Part shown: piece after piece, positions 1-7,961 of the stretch
Layout of the letters: each line of letters begins with the position of its first letter
Numbering within the stretch: position 1 is the first letter of the stretch
Source of the DNA: Thalassospira sp. ER-Se-21-Dark
Lineage (GTDB): Bacteria > Pseudomonadota > Alphaproteobacteria > Rhodospirillales > Thalassospiraceae
Length of the DNA: 64,000 bases
NCBI RefSeq assembly: GCF_017922435.1
Contig: NZ_VDEZ01000002.1
Coordinates: forward strand, 620,001 to 684,000
Direction of reading: 5' to 3'
Program-made: the position numbers and the translations under genes
The notes under the pieces: generated by a model
Told to the model about the DNA's origin: nothing
Database searches by the model: none
Seen by the model: only the letters and a program-made list of their open reading frames with translations

Positions 1-414
1 CGCCCATGTGAATTTGAAGAAGGCATAGATAAAGATCACGATCAGCAACACCACCTTGCATTCCCACACAGCCGGCGTGGTGACAGCGGCAAAGGGCAGG
101 GCAGAGACAGTTTCAATCGCCTTGTCGGTATAACCCAGGAGCGCCATCAGGCCGATCAGGACCAGAATGGTGGTCGAGGAAAAGAAACTGATGCCGGTGA
201 TCAGGTTGCTGGCGATTGATGTATCAACCATACGGATATCGCGTTTAAGCATCTGTTCCATCCAGCGATGGCGATTGCGTGCCATGTGGGCGGAGATGGA
301 GTTACGGCGTCGCGAACTGGCATCGGCAAAAATCGTGTAACCAACCCACCAGGCAAACGCCCAACAAATTGCGACAACATCAAGAAGCGTGAAGGTGGGC
401 ATAACGGGTTCCAT
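1..414 (-). CDS. DUF599 family membrane protein (3' end outside window)
   Basis: This partial gene runs off the left edge, so only about the first 138 residues are visible. The reading frame begins MEPVMPTF; the second Met at 402 is an equally good start. A hydrophobic first segment (LLDVVAICWAFAWWVGYTI) is followed by a basic stretch rich in Arg and two more membrane segments. This pattern, with the RMVD segment after the basic loop, resembles the DUF599 family of small inner-membrane proteins, whose function is not known. The gene is transcribed away from the acidic protein at 587. Family assignment is from remembered sequence resemblance only. Confidence 0.7.
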   Translation of the reverse strand, partial: MEPVMPTFTLLDVVAICWAFAWWVGYTIFADASSRRRNSISAHMARNRHRWMEQMLKRDIRMVDTSIASNLITGISFFSSTTILVLIGLMALLGYTDKAIETVSALPFAAVTTPAVWECKVVLLIVIFIYAFFKFTWA

Positions 415-586
415 TCAAAGCCGTTCCATCAGATTTATTCTAATCCTAGTGATAATGCGCTATCGTTCGCAATATTGTTTGCCACGCAATGTGATGGATG
501 CATAGCAGATCGTCATGTCACCAGTCCGGGTTGAGTTTTCCCGCAATCCAGAGTATCAGCAGCGCAAATTTTGATTGGAGAGCGAC

Positions 587-1072
587 ATGAGCGATCTTGA
601 AAACGATCTTGGCGACGACATCGACTTCGAAGAATTCGAAGCCCATACTGAAAAGCTGCTGGAAGACGGTCGCACCAAAGACGACCTGTTCGAGTTCATC
701 GGTTTCATGAACATCAACGAAGTTGGCACGCACATGATCGCGGCCGAAATGGTGCTTGATGAAGATGCCATCGACCAGATGAGCAAAAACCTGCGCAAAC
801 TTGAAATCGATCTTTCACCCCTTGGCGAGCTTACCGGCGGCCTTAAAGGCGGCGAAGACGTCAAACGCGCCCTTGGTGCCCTGTTCCTCGAACTGGTCGA
901 GCTTTGCGAAATTGATGAAGATGACGAAGACGCGGGCGAGCTCTCCGAAGAAGCGCTGCTGCTCTTGAACTTCATCAAACGCTTCAATCCGCAGATGCGC
1001 CGCCTGACGGTTGCATTGACCGACACCGATGATGACGATGTGTCCTGCGAATATGAAGTGACCAACTGGTAA
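587..1072 (+). CDS. Acidic hypothetical protein, 161 aa
   Basis: I do not recognise this protein. It is strongly acidic (long Asp/Glu runs near the N-terminus and around residue 110), soluble and predicted mostly helical, with no signal peptide or membrane segment. The start is the ATG at 587, which sits five bases after a GGAGAG ribosome site. A TTG codon at 575 lies upstream of that site and is unlikely. A hairpin terminator follows, so the gene seems to be a single transcription unit. Codon use resembles the neighbours, so this looks like a real lineage gene rather than noise. Confidence 0.75.
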   Translation: MSDLENDLGDDIDFEEFEAHTEKLLEDGRTKDDLFEFIGFMNINEVGTHMIAAEMVLDEDAIDQMSKNLRKLEIDLSPLGELTGGLKGGEDVKRALGALFLELVELCEIDEDDEDAGELSEEALLLLNFIKRFNPQMRRLTVALTDTDDDDVSCEYEVTNW

Positions 1073-1110
1073 GCCAGGGCTTGCCGTTCGGGCAAAAATT
1101 AATGTAGCTA

Positions 1111-1138
1111 AAGGCAGGGCATAGTTCCCTGCCTTTTT
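1111..1138 (+). terminator. Rho-independent terminator after the acidic protein gene
   Basis: A hairpin with arms AAGGCAGGG and CCCTGCCTT around a short loop is followed directly by a T run. It separates the gene at 587 from the M23-like gene. Confidence 0.85.
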
Positions 1139-1157
1139 CTGTTTCGGAGCCACCACC

Positions 1158-1952
1158 GTGACCGCCTTGCGATCGACTGCCGCAGCCCAACGTCTTCAAT
1201 CCTATCAGGACCGCTTTGCAAATGGCGAGGAGCCGATGCCAGAAGCCGTAAGCCTGCGTGCCTGGATCGATGAGAACCGTGATAGCTTTCACTCGGTCAT
1301 GGAATGCGACCTCAAAACATGCGCGAAGATCGTTTACGACTTTTCTTCAAACGGCGATGTGGTGATTGGTGGCGAAAGCGATCCGGCGCGCCAGACCGAA
1401 ATCATGTGGCAGCAACTGGCCGATGCCAATGCCCCGGTTGGCATTGGGCGTTATCGCGAGGACCGGATTTGTTATCAGTCCGAACAGTTCAAAAACGATG
1501 GCGAGGCCCGCAGTCAGCACCTTGGCATTGATCTGTTCGCACCGGCATACACGCCGGTCTTTGCACCGCTGAACGGCGTTGTGCACAGCTTTGCCGATAA
1601 CAACCTGCATCTGGATTACGGCCCGACCATTATCTTGCAGCATGAACCGGCTGAAGGCATCCGGTTCTATACGCTATATGGTCATCTCAGCCGCGAATCC
1701 CTGGACGGGCTATACAAGGGTAAGGAAATCACGGCGGGTGACCTTCTGTGTCGGTTTGGCGATTTCCCGATTAATGGCGACTGGATACCGCATCTGCATT
1801 TTCAGATCATCTTTGACATGCTGGGGCGCGAAGGGGACTTCTTTGGTGCCGCCAAGCCGTCAGAATGGGATATCTGGGAAAGTATCTGCCCAAACCCGAA
1901 CCTGATCCTGCAAATGCCTGAAAACGTGACCGCGTCACGGGAAGGGGTATAG
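1158..1952 (+). CDS. M23-like peptidase domain protein without signal peptide
   Basis: A 264-residue protein whose C-terminal half is a LytM/M23 fold. It keeps all three hallmarks of active zinc peptidases: the HLGID segment (His and Asp ligands), a YGH segment, and HLHFQI. Such proteins normally cut peptidoglycan cross-links outside the cytoplasm, yet this one has no signal peptide, lipobox or membrane helix. The nearest relatives I recall are M23-like domains fused to class III aminotransferases and phosphotransferases, which are cytoplasmic. The start is GTG with an upstream CGGAG. The stop abuts the DUF1491 start with no gap, so the two are co-transcribed. Substrate is unknown. Confidence 0.8.
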   Translation: MTALRSTAAAQRLQSYQDRFANGEEPMPEAVSLRAWIDENRDSFHSVMECDLKTCAKIVYDFSSNGDVVIGGESDPARQTEIMWQQLADANAPVGIGRYREDRICYQSEQFKNDGEARSQHLGIDLFAPAYTPVFAPLNGVVHSFADNNLHLDYGPTIILQHEPAEGIRFYTLYGHLSRESLDGLYKGKEITAGDLLCRFGDFPINGDWIPHLHFQIIFDMLGREGDFFGAAKPSEWDIWESICPNPNLILQMPENVTASREGV

Positions 1953-2303
1953 ATGCAACCGCGTCTGAAAGCCGGGTTGTGGGTGCGCGCGCAGATCGCC
2001 ATTTGCCAGTCGAAACTGATTACGGCGATGGTGGCCCACAAGGGCAACGAAGATGCCGGGGCCGTGCTTGTGAAGCTCAATCGGTTTGATGCAGGGTGCT
2101 TTGTCTATTCACGTGTGACGACACTTGATGGGGAGCTGGGCTGGATGCTGGTGGCCGGTGGCCCGGATGGGGGCCGCGAAACCGAGTTTGTCTGCGATGA
2201 ATATTGGCGGAAACAAATTGGCTATGATCCGGATGTCTGGGTGCTGGAAATCGAAGATCACAAGGGGCAATACGAACTTGATGCCCCGGTTGTGGATTTC
2301 TGA
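1953..2303 (+). CDS. DUF1491 family protein
   Basis: A 116-residue soluble protein resembling the DUF1491 family, seen mainly in alphaproteobacteria and without known function. The N-terminal LKAGLWVRAQI and the central GDE/GCF-type segments fit the family as I recall it. Its ATG follows the TAG of the M23-like gene directly, which implies translational coupling and perhaps a shared role. A bidirectional terminator follows. Confidence 0.75.
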   Translation: MQPRLKAGLWVRAQIAICQSKLITAMVAHKGNEDAGAVLVKLNRFDAGCFVYSRVTTLDGELGWMLVAGGPDGGRETEFVCDEYWRKQIGYDPDVWVLEIEDHKGQYELDAPVVDF

Positions 2304-2325
2304 CAGGCGGTTCTGAAAAAAGAAA

Positions 2326-2352
2326 AAGGCTGGCAATCAAATGCCAGCCTTT
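2326..2352. terminator. Bidirectional terminator between DUF1491 and ppiC
   Basis: The stem AAGGCTGGCA / TGCCAGCCTT has a short loop and is flanked by A-rich and T-rich sequence on either side, so it can serve both converging transcripts. Confidence 0.8.
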
Positions 2353-2380
2353 ACGTTTTGCATCACGCGCAGGCGATTGC

Positions 2381-2701
2381 TTATGCGGTGCGCTGCAGCA
2401 GGTGGTAACCGAAATCGGTCTCAACCACGTCAGACGTCGAACCAACTTCCATGCTGAACGCAGCGGCATCGAATTCCGGAACCATCATGCCACGGCCAAA
2501 GAAGCCAAGGTCGCCGCCCTGCTGGCCGGACGGGCAGTCAGAGTTGGCTTTTGCCAGTTCTGCGAAATCGGAACCGTTTGCGATCTGGTCTTTCAGCGCG
2601 TTGATTTCGGTCAGGGCTTCGTCTTTGGTGCGGGTGGCGGTCGAACGTGCCGAACCGGCATACATCAGAAGAATGTGCGACGCGCGAACTTGTTCACTCA
2701 T
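2381..2701 (-). CDS. ppiC: Parvulin-type peptidyl-prolyl cis-trans isomerase
   Basis: This is a 106-residue single-domain parvulin. The order ASHILL, DFAELAKANSDCPS, GGDLGFFGRG, MVPEFDAAAF and FGYHLL matches the PpiC/Pin1-like rotamase core, and no other domain or signal peptide is present, so it should act in the cytoplasm on prolyl bonds. The start MSEQVRASH is preferred over an upstream Met (MKGPIMSEQ) because AAAGGA lies between the two at normal spacing. It diverges from yaaA across a region with a large inverted repeat. Confidence 0.92.
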   Translation of the reverse strand: MSEQVRASHILLMYAGSARSTATRTKDEALTEINALKDQIANGSDFAELAKANSDCPSGQQGGDLGFFGRGMMVPEFDAAAFSMEVGSTSDVVETDFGYHLLQRTA

Positions 2702-2775
2702 AATGGGTCCTTTCATCCGTCAAAACTTGCAACCGACGGATTTTCTGCAAGATTAGAAGTTTATGGATAACGCTA

Positions 2776-2827
2776 AGGGTCCAAATCCATGTACAGCCGT
2801 ATACTCCTGTACATAGGGTTGGACCCT
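2776..2827. repeat. 52-bp inverted repeat with ~20-bp arms
   Basis: The outer arms AGGGTCCAA and TTGGACCCT are exact complements. The inner arms ATGTACA and TGTACAT also pair. Together they form a near-continuous stem of about 20 bp with two mismatches and one G-T pair, around a 12-base loop that contains GTATAC. It lies midway between the divergent starts of ppiC and yaaA. There is no T run on either side, so it is not a simple terminator. It could be an operator, a processed RNA hairpin or a dispersed repeat. Confidence 0.75.
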
Positions 2828-2895
2828 AGACATTGCCCATGCCTTGTGGCTTGTTACGACAAATCGAACCGAGATGAAAGAGAAGAGGCAGATTG

Positions 2896-3672
2896 ATGCT
2901 TGCTGTTGTGTCCCCGGCCAAGAAGCTGGATTTCGAAACAGACGTCCCGGAAATGTCTGTTTCTCAACCCGCATTTCTGGACGACACCGAACAACTTGTT
3001 GATGTCGCGCGCAAAAAAAACCGCAGCGATCTGATGAAGATCATGGGAATCAGCGAAAACCTTGCCGATCTGAACTATCAGCGTTTTCAGCATTTTTCGC
3101 GTCCGTTTAATAGCACCAACGCCAAACCGGCGATCTTTGCATTCCGCGGTGATACCTATGTCGGCCTTGATGCCGATACCATGAAGGCCGACGACATCGA
3201 CTGGGCCGAGGATCATTTTCGGATGCTTTCGGGCCTTTATGGCCTTCTGAAGCCGCGTGATCTGATGCAGCCTTATCGTTTGGAAATGGGAACGCGCCTT
3301 TCCAACCCGCGGGGCAAGGACCTTTACGCGTTCTGGGATGATAAGCTTTCAAAAGAAATCAACGCGATTACCAAAGGTCACAAGGACCGTAGTCTGATCA
3401 ATCTCGCCTCGAACGAGTATTTCAAATCGATCAAGACCAAGGTCCTTGATGGCCCGGTAATTACGCCTGTGTTCAAGGAAGTGAAGGGCGGTACGGCCAA
3501 GGTTGTCGGCTTCTCGGCAAAGCGTGCGCGTGGCATGATGGCACGCTATATGATTGACAATCGGCTCGAAGACCCGCAAGAGCTCAAGAAGTTTAATGTT
3601 GATGGCTATCGCTATCAGGATGACCTCTCGACCGAAACAGAGTGGGTCTTCACGCGTATTCACGATCAGTAA
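2896..3672 (+). CDS. yaaA: YaaA family peroxide stress response protein
   Basis: A 258-residue protein of the YaaA/DUF328 family. In Escherichia coli YaaA lowers intracellular iron under peroxide stress and the fold binds DNA. The family signatures are clear: LAVVSPAKKLDF at the N-terminus, FNSTNAKPAIFAFRGD.Y.GL in the first third, SGLYGLLKPRDLMQPYRLEMGT in the middle and NLASNEYFK after it. Length is typical. The ATG at 2896 follows AGAAGAGG; a TTG immediately before is less likely. The next gene starts 24 bases later and is probably co-transcribed. No OxyR-like site was identified by eye. Confidence 0.93.
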   Translation: MLAVVSPAKKLDFETDVPEMSVSQPAFLDDTEQLVDVARKKNRSDLMKIMGISENLADLNYQRFQHFSRPFNSTNAKPAIFAFRGDTYVGLDADTMKADDIDWAEDHFRMLSGLYGLLKPRDLMQPYRLEMGTRLSNPRGKDLYAFWDDKLSKEINAITKGHKDRSLINLASNEYFKSIKTKVLDGPVITPVFKEVKGGTAKVVGFSAKRARGMMARYMIDNRLEDPQELKKFNVDGYRYQDDLSTETEWVFTRIHDQ

Positions 3673-3696
3673 CACCAATTATTCCGGTGAAACCAT

Positions 3697-4761
3697 ATGA
3701 CCGACGAGCATCTTGAACAGCTCGAGGATGAGAATGTCTTACCAGAGGCGCATCCGTTTTCTGGCTATCTGCGCACGTTTTTCCGTGGGCCGGGCCGTTC
3801 GCGCAGTCTGACCCGCGAGGAGGCATTTGATGCGTTCTCGATGATCCTGCGCGACGAGGTCGAACCGATCCAGCTTGGCGCATTCCTTTTGATGCTGCGC
3901 TACCGTGCTGAGACGCCCGAAGAACTGGCTGGCATGATCGAAGCTGTGCGCAAGGCCGCGCGCCTTGAACCGGATGAAGACAGCAAAGATGACGCGCTTA
4001 TGCGTCCTGCGCTGGACTGGCCATCCTATGCGGCCGGTCGGACCCGTGGTCTGCCCTGGTTTGTGCTGTCGGCGCTTCTGCTGTCGCAGAATAATGTTCC
4101 GGTGCTGATGCATGGCTATAACTCGCATCTGGTCAACGGGATCAGCACAGAAGTTGCCATCAAGGCGCTTAAGCTTCCGATTGCCATGTCTGCAGAAGAA
4201 GCGCGTTCTGATATCGCATCGAAGGGCTTTGCGTATCTGCCGCTACGTCACATGCATCCCAAGCTGCAAGAGCTGATCGGATTGCGTCCGCTTCTTGGAT
4301 TGCGTAGTCCGGTCAATACGTTACTGCGTTTGCTTAATCCGTTGCATGCGCGTGCAGCCTTCCTTGGTGTGTTTCATCCGGCGTTTCTTGATGTCCATCG
4401 TGAAACCGGCAAGCTCTTGGAACTTCCACGCATCGGCGTGATCAAGGGCGGTGGCGGCGAAGCCGAAAGAACACCCTATAAGCATGTCGATCTGCGCATG
4501 CTTGATAATGGGGAGCTCAATGATGTTCGCTGGCCAGCATTGCTGTCAAAAACCGAAAAGGATGGCGAAGACCAAAGCCCTGTGTCGCTGAAGCACTTCC
4601 TAGCTGTCTGGCGTGGCGAGGTGGAAGATATTCCCGCCGAAGCCAAGATCAAGGGTAGTGCTGCCATGGCAGCCTTCCTTGCGGGCAAGGCGGATTACAT
4701 GGATGAGGCAGAAAGCCTTGTGCAGGGCTGGTGGGATAATCGCGACCGTGATGTTGGCTGA
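3697..4761 (+). CDS. Glycosyl transferase family protein, TrpD2/YbiB-like
   Basis: This 354-residue protein has the two-domain layout of anthranilate phosphoribosyltransferases: a helical N-terminal domain (LTREEAFDAFSMILRDEVEPIQLGAFL) and an alpha/beta domain. The usual TrpD substrate loop GTGGD is missing, which fits the TrpD2/YbiB branch. In E. coli YbiB binds nucleic acid and does not make tryptophan. The gene follows yaaA closely and ends at a strong terminator. A role in tryptophan synthesis is unlikely, and the actual ligand is not evident. Confidence 0.8.
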   Translation: MTDEHLEQLEDENVLPEAHPFSGYLRTFFRGPGRSRSLTREEAFDAFSMILRDEVEPIQLGAFLLMLRYRAETPEELAGMIEAVRKAARLEPDEDSKDDALMRPALDWPSYAAGRTRGLPWFVLSALLLSQNNVPVLMHGYNSHLVNGISTEVAIKALKLPIAMSAEEARSDIASKGFAYLPLRHMHPKLQELIGLRPLLGLRSPVNTLLRLLNPLHARAAFLGVFHPAFLDVHRETGKLLELPRIGVIKGGGGEAERTPYKHVDLRMLDNGELNDVRWPALLSKTEKDGEDQSPVSLKHFLAVWRGEVEDIPAEAKIKGSAAMAAFLAGKADYMDEAESLVQGWWDNRDRDVG

Positions 4762-4787
4762 TGTTCTGCGCCTAAGTGCGATCAAAT

Positions 4788-4816
4788 AAAAGGGACGGGA
4801 AACCGTCCCTTTTTTA
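4788..4816. terminator. Bidirectional terminator
   Basis: The stem AAAAGGGACGG / CCGTCCCTTTT has a GAAA loop and T runs on both strands. It serves the TrpD2-like gene and the converging DUF924 gene. Confidence 0.9.
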
Positions 4817-4820
4817 ATGC

Positions 4821-5363
4821 TCAGAACGATGATCCGGGCTCTTTGAGAAACGCCACTTCCTCTGGCGTCGATGGACGGCCCAATATTTCATTGCGGTGTG
4901 GATAGCGGCCAAACCGGTCAATGATCTTTTTGTGTTTCAGCTCGAACTCGTAATTGTGTTCAAGGCCGGGCTGTGAAAACAGGTCAACCGCCACTTCATG
5001 AATGATTTCGGATTCCGAGTGCATATAGGGCATATACAGGAATGCCTGTTCCTGCGGTGTGACCAGTTTGCGATCCAGCCCCAACGAAACAGCTTCCTGT
5101 GCCAGCACCAATGCCATTGGATCTGATGCAAAGGACTGTGGCTGATCGCGGTACATATTGCGTGAAAACTGATCAAGAACGATGATCTCGGCAAGTCGTC
5201 CATGGGCGGTTTTGCGCCAGTTAAAAAGCTCTCCGGTCGTGGCGGCGTCGTGAAAATCGGCAAAGCGTTCCGTGATATGGCGATCCAGTGCTTCATCCTT
5301 GATAAACCACTGTTTTTCTTCGAGTTCCTTGAACCAGAAAACAAGAACCGTTTCAGGTTTCAT
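4821..5363 (-). CDS. DUF924 family protein
   Basis: A 180-residue soluble helical protein of the DUF924 family, a TPR-like fold of unknown function common in proteobacteria. The marks are VLVFWF at the N-terminus, the long LAEIIVLDQFSRNMYRD segment, LYMPYMHSE, and FGRYPHRNEILGR near the C-terminus. The start MKPETV is preferred because GGTGGAAAC stands just before it; the upstream in-frame ATG (MGGNI) would use that site as coding sequence and has no site of its own. It converges on the preceding gene. Confidence 0.9.
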   Translation of the reverse strand: MKPETVLVFWFKELEEKQWFIKDEALDRHITERFADFHDAATTGELFNWRKTAHGRLAEIIVLDQFSRNMYRDQPQSFASDPMALVLAQEAVSLGLDRKLVTPQEQAFLYMPYMHSESEIIHEVAVDLFSQPGLEHNYEFELKHKKIIDRFGRYPHRNEILGRPSTPEEVAFLKEPGSSF

Positions 5364-5490
5364 AATGTTTCCACCCATCTGATTGCAGGCTTTTGCGGCC
5401 CGTCGGCAAAATTGCGCGTGATCTTCGCGCCCGGTTTAAGGCGCGTCAAGCCATCCGCAAAAAGATTGTCATGGACCATGGGGCAGGGAG

Positions 5491-5519
5491 TTGACAGCAA
5501 TCCGTCCGACGTGGATTAT
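5491..5519 (+). promoter_or_regulatory. Sigma-70-type promoter of the cobalt uptake operon
   Basis: TTGACA (5491-5496) and GATTAT (5514-5519) are separated by 17 bases, just upstream of the cobalamin riboswitch. The stretch from 5364 to this promoter holds nothing else I can support. Confidence 0.6.
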
Positions 5520-5528
5520 GACATTGTC

Positions 5529-5700
5529 TTTGGTGTTGATCCGATTGGATCAACTTAAAAGGGAACGTGGTGCGTCATGTATGACAAAGCCACGGCTGCC
5601 CCCGCAACTGTAAGCGGTCAGAGCATTGCATATGCCACTGGTGCAACCCGGGAAGGCGCATTGCTTTTCAAACCGTGAGCCAGGAGACCTGCCTTTGACT
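5529..5700 (+). promoter_or_regulatory. Cobalamin (B12) riboswitch
   Basis: The conserved blocks occur in order: GGGAACGTGGTG, GCTGCCCCCGCAACTGTAAGC (the B12-box-containing core, 5595-5615), GCCACTGG, CGGGAAGGC and GTGAGCCAGGAGACCTGCC. Together they match the AdoCbl riboswitch consensus. It lies about 180 bases before the first cobalt uptake gene. A CCGGG/CCCGG hairpin at 5702-5720 may be part of the expression platform. Binding of adenosylcobalamin would be expected to turn the operon off. Confidence 0.95.
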
Positions 5701-5880
5701 GCCGGGTGCCGATTGCCCGGTATGAAACTGTTGGACGCCGGGGTGAGCGTCAGGTTGCAGGGGTACAAACGGTCTTTTGAAGATCCGCAATCTTGCTTCC
5801 AGCCATCCTATCGTTCTTTGTCCTGACCCTGTGCGTTGGGCCTTTGGCCTGCGTGCATCGTTTGAGAAAGAGACGATTAT

Positions 5881-6678
5881 ATGTTGAAGACCCTTGGCAG
5901 GCTTGCGATTGCAAGCGCCTGCGTGCTGTCGGCGACCATGCCGGCCCATGCGCATTTTCAATTGGCCTATACGCCGGACGTAAACGTGACCAAGGCCGGG
6001 GATCAGCCGGTGAAGCTGATTTTCTGGCACCCGTTTGAAAACGGTCATGTCATGGATATGGCCGAGCCGCTTGACTTTTATGCGGTTAACCGCGGTGAGA
6101 AAATTGATCTGAAATCAACGCTTTCGCCGATTACCTTCACCGGAATTGCCAACTCGGCAGCGGCCTTTGACGCAACTTTGACTCTGCGCCGCAGCGGTGA
6201 TTACGTAATGGTGGTGGTGCCGACGCCGTATTACGAAGAAAGCGAAGATATCTTCATCCAGCAGATCACGAAATCCTATGTGAACCGCAATGAAATTCCG
6301 ACCGACTGGATGGAACCGCAAGGTCTTAAAACCGAAATCCTGCCGCTTAATCGACCAACCAACATCATTGCCGGTTCGACCTTTACCGGCCGAGTGTTAA
6401 GCGAAGGCCAACCGGTAGTCGGTGTTGAAGTCGAAATCGAATACATGGCCGCAGAACCCGATATGGCCAGTAACACACCCAAAGGGCCAACGGCATCGCC
6501 AATGCCCGGTGGTGCGGTTGTGGCCATCTCCGATCAAAACGGGTATTTCACTTTTGGTGTCCCCAAAGCAGGTTTTTGGGGATTTGCAGCACTTGGCAGC
6601 GGCCCTGACAAAGAATTTCAGGGCAAGGAACTTTCACAGGATGCAGTCCTGTGGGTTCGCGCCTATGATGTGAAATAG
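5881..6678 (+). CDS. DUF4198 periplasmic protein, cobalt/nickel transport component (NikK/CbiK type)
   Basis: A 265-residue exported protein with a Sec signal peptide (basic start, hydrophobic core, cleavage after AHA), so the mature N-terminus begins with histidine. DUF4198 proteins accompany ECF-type nickel and cobalt transporters (NikKMLQO) as periplasmic or envelope components thought to help metal capture. It is the first gene after the B12 riboswitch and lies 16 bases before cbiM, which points to cobalt. A carboxypeptidase-like beta domain seems present in the C-terminal part (GRVLSEGQPVVGVEVEIEY ... DQNGYFTFGVP). Confidence 0.85.
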   Translation: MLKTLGRLAIASACVLSATMPAHAHFQLAYTPDVNVTKAGDQPVKLIFWHPFENGHVMDMAEPLDFYAVNRGEKIDLKSTLSPITFTGIANSAAAFDATLTLRRSGDYVMVVVPTPYYEESEDIFIQQITKSYVNRNEIPTDWMEPQGLKTEILPLNRPTNIIAGSTFTGRVLSEGQPVVGVEVEIEYMAAEPDMASNTPKGPTASPMPGGAVVAISDQNGYFTFGVPKAGFWGFAALGSGPDKEFQGKELSQDAVLWVRAYDVK

Positions 6679-6694
6679 GCGAGGGACAAAACAG

Positions 6695-7372
6695 ATGCAT
6701 ATTGTTGATGGTGCGCTGGCACCGGAAGTCTTGATTGGCGGGGGTGTTCTCGCAGTTGCCGGGCTTGGACTTGGTCTGCGGAAACTGCCAATCGATAAAA
6801 TTCCTGCTACCGGGGTTTTGTCGGCAACATTCTTTGTTGCCTCGCTTATTCATGTGCCGGTGGGACCATCCAGTGTGCATCTGATCATGAGTGGTCTTGC
6901 CGGGCTCGTGCTTGGCTGGACTGCGTTTCCGGCACTTTTTGTCGGTCTCTTGCTTCAGGCGGTTTTCTTTGGCTTTGGCGGCCTGACGGTTCTTGGCGTC
7001 AATACGGTCAATATCGCCTTTCCGGCTGTGCTGGCGGGGCTTTTGTTCCGGGGAATGGTGTCGCGCAGCAGCCCGGTCGCAGCCGCCGTCCTTGGTGGAT
7101 GTGCCGGTGCGTTTTCCATCGGACTGACAACGGTGTTTGTCGCGATTTCGCTTGCGCTCAGCGGTGATGCATTTGTTCCGGCGGCCAAACTGGTCTTCTT
7201 TGCCCACATTCCGATCATGGTGGTCGAAGGGTTGGTGTCAGCGGCATCGGTGTATCTGATCGCCAAGGTAAAACCGGCCTTGTTGCAGCCCGCCGATCAG
7301 ACATCGGGTTTTGAGATGCAACCGGCAGCAACTTTGCGTGCAAAGCAGGCGGGCGAGGCATCCAATGGCTAG
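6695..7372 (+). CDS. cbiM: Cobalt ECF transporter substrate-binding S component CbiM
   Basis: This 225-residue membrane protein begins MHIVDGALAPEV. The His at position 2 and the free N-terminus form the metal site in CbiM/NikM proteins. It has the family's six or seven hydrophobic segments, including HVPVGPSSVHLIMSGLAGL and FFAHIPIMVVEGL with their conserved histidines. It binds and moves Co2+ together with CbiL, CbiQ and CbiO. Control by the B12 riboswitch favours cobalt over nickel. The start has a GAGGGA site, and the end overlaps cbiL by 8 bases. Confidence 0.95.
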   Translation: MHIVDGALAPEVLIGGGVLAVAGLGLGLRKLPIDKIPATGVLSATFFVASLIHVPVGPSSVHLIMSGLAGLVLGWTAFPALFVGLLLQAVFFGFGGLTVLGVNTVNIAFPAVLAGLLFRGMVSRSSPVAAAVLGGCAGAFSIGLTTVFVAISLALSGDAFVPAAKLVFFAHIPIMVVEGLVSAASVYLIAKVKPALLQPADQTSGFEMQPAATLRAKQAGEASNG

Positions 7373-7961
7373 ATCACTCATGCTGGTCGTTGTGCTTGGC
7401 ATGCTTGTGGTCGGCGCAGAACCTGCACAGGCGCACAAGGTTATCGCATCTCTGTTTCCAAGCGGTTCGGACATCGAAGGTGAAATCGTTTTCTCCAACG
7501 GTGTTATGGCCGAAAACACGCTTGTTGAGATCTTTGATCTTGATGGCAACAAGATTGATGAAGTTACCACCGACGGCGACGGTTTCTTTATCTACACGCC
7601 AAGCCAACAGATTGATCTGCGTTTTCGGGCCGATCTCGGGGCAGGGCACGTTGCCGAGGCAACCTTTGCCATTGCGGACCTGACGGGTGTTGATGGGACT
7701 GTACAAACAGCACCGTCAAAGGCGCCGACTGCATCAGGCGTAGGATCAAACGCTGGGCCTGCAATTACCCGTGAACAGGAAGAAATCATTGCGACCATCG
7801 TGCGTGACGAATTGCGTCCGCTCAGGCGCGAACTCACTGCCTACAAGGAAAAGAATGATCTTCAATCGATTCTGGGCGGCATTGGCTATATATTCGGTGC
7901 CTTCGGGATCATTTATTACATCGCTGCGCGACGGCTAAGAGCAAAAGCACCAAACGCATGA
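7365..7961 (+). CDS. cbiL: Cobalt/nickel transport small membrane component CbiL/NikL
   Basis: A 198-residue protein starting MARSLMLVVV. It has a signal peptide ending AQA so that the mature chain starts with His, a periplasmic beta-rich domain (GEIVFSNGVMAENTLVEI ... DGDGFFIY), a linker, and a single C-terminal membrane helix (GIGYIFGAFGIIYYIAARR). This layout is that of NikL/CbiL, an accessory subunit of ECF nickel and cobalt transporters. The ATG at 7365 overlaps the cbiM stop; a longer frame from 7311 would place residues before the signal peptide and is rejected. The stop overlaps cbiQ by 4 bases. Confidence 0.85.
   Translation: MARSLMLVVVLGMLVVGAEPAQAHKVIASLFPSGSDIEGEIVFSNGVMAENTLVEIFDLDGNKIDEVTTDGDGFFIYTPSQQIDLRFRADLGAGHVAEATFAIADLTGVDGTVQTAPSKAPTASGVGSNAGPAITREQEEIIATIVRDELRPLRRELTAYKEKNDLQSILGGIGYIFGAFGIIYYIAARRLRAKAPNA

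Noticed and set aside
5202-5558. Plus-strand open frame across the DUF924 start and into the B12 riboswitch
   Set aside because: It is antisense to DUF924, overlaps the promoter and the riboswitch, and has no ribosome site; the riboswitch explains the conserved sequence.
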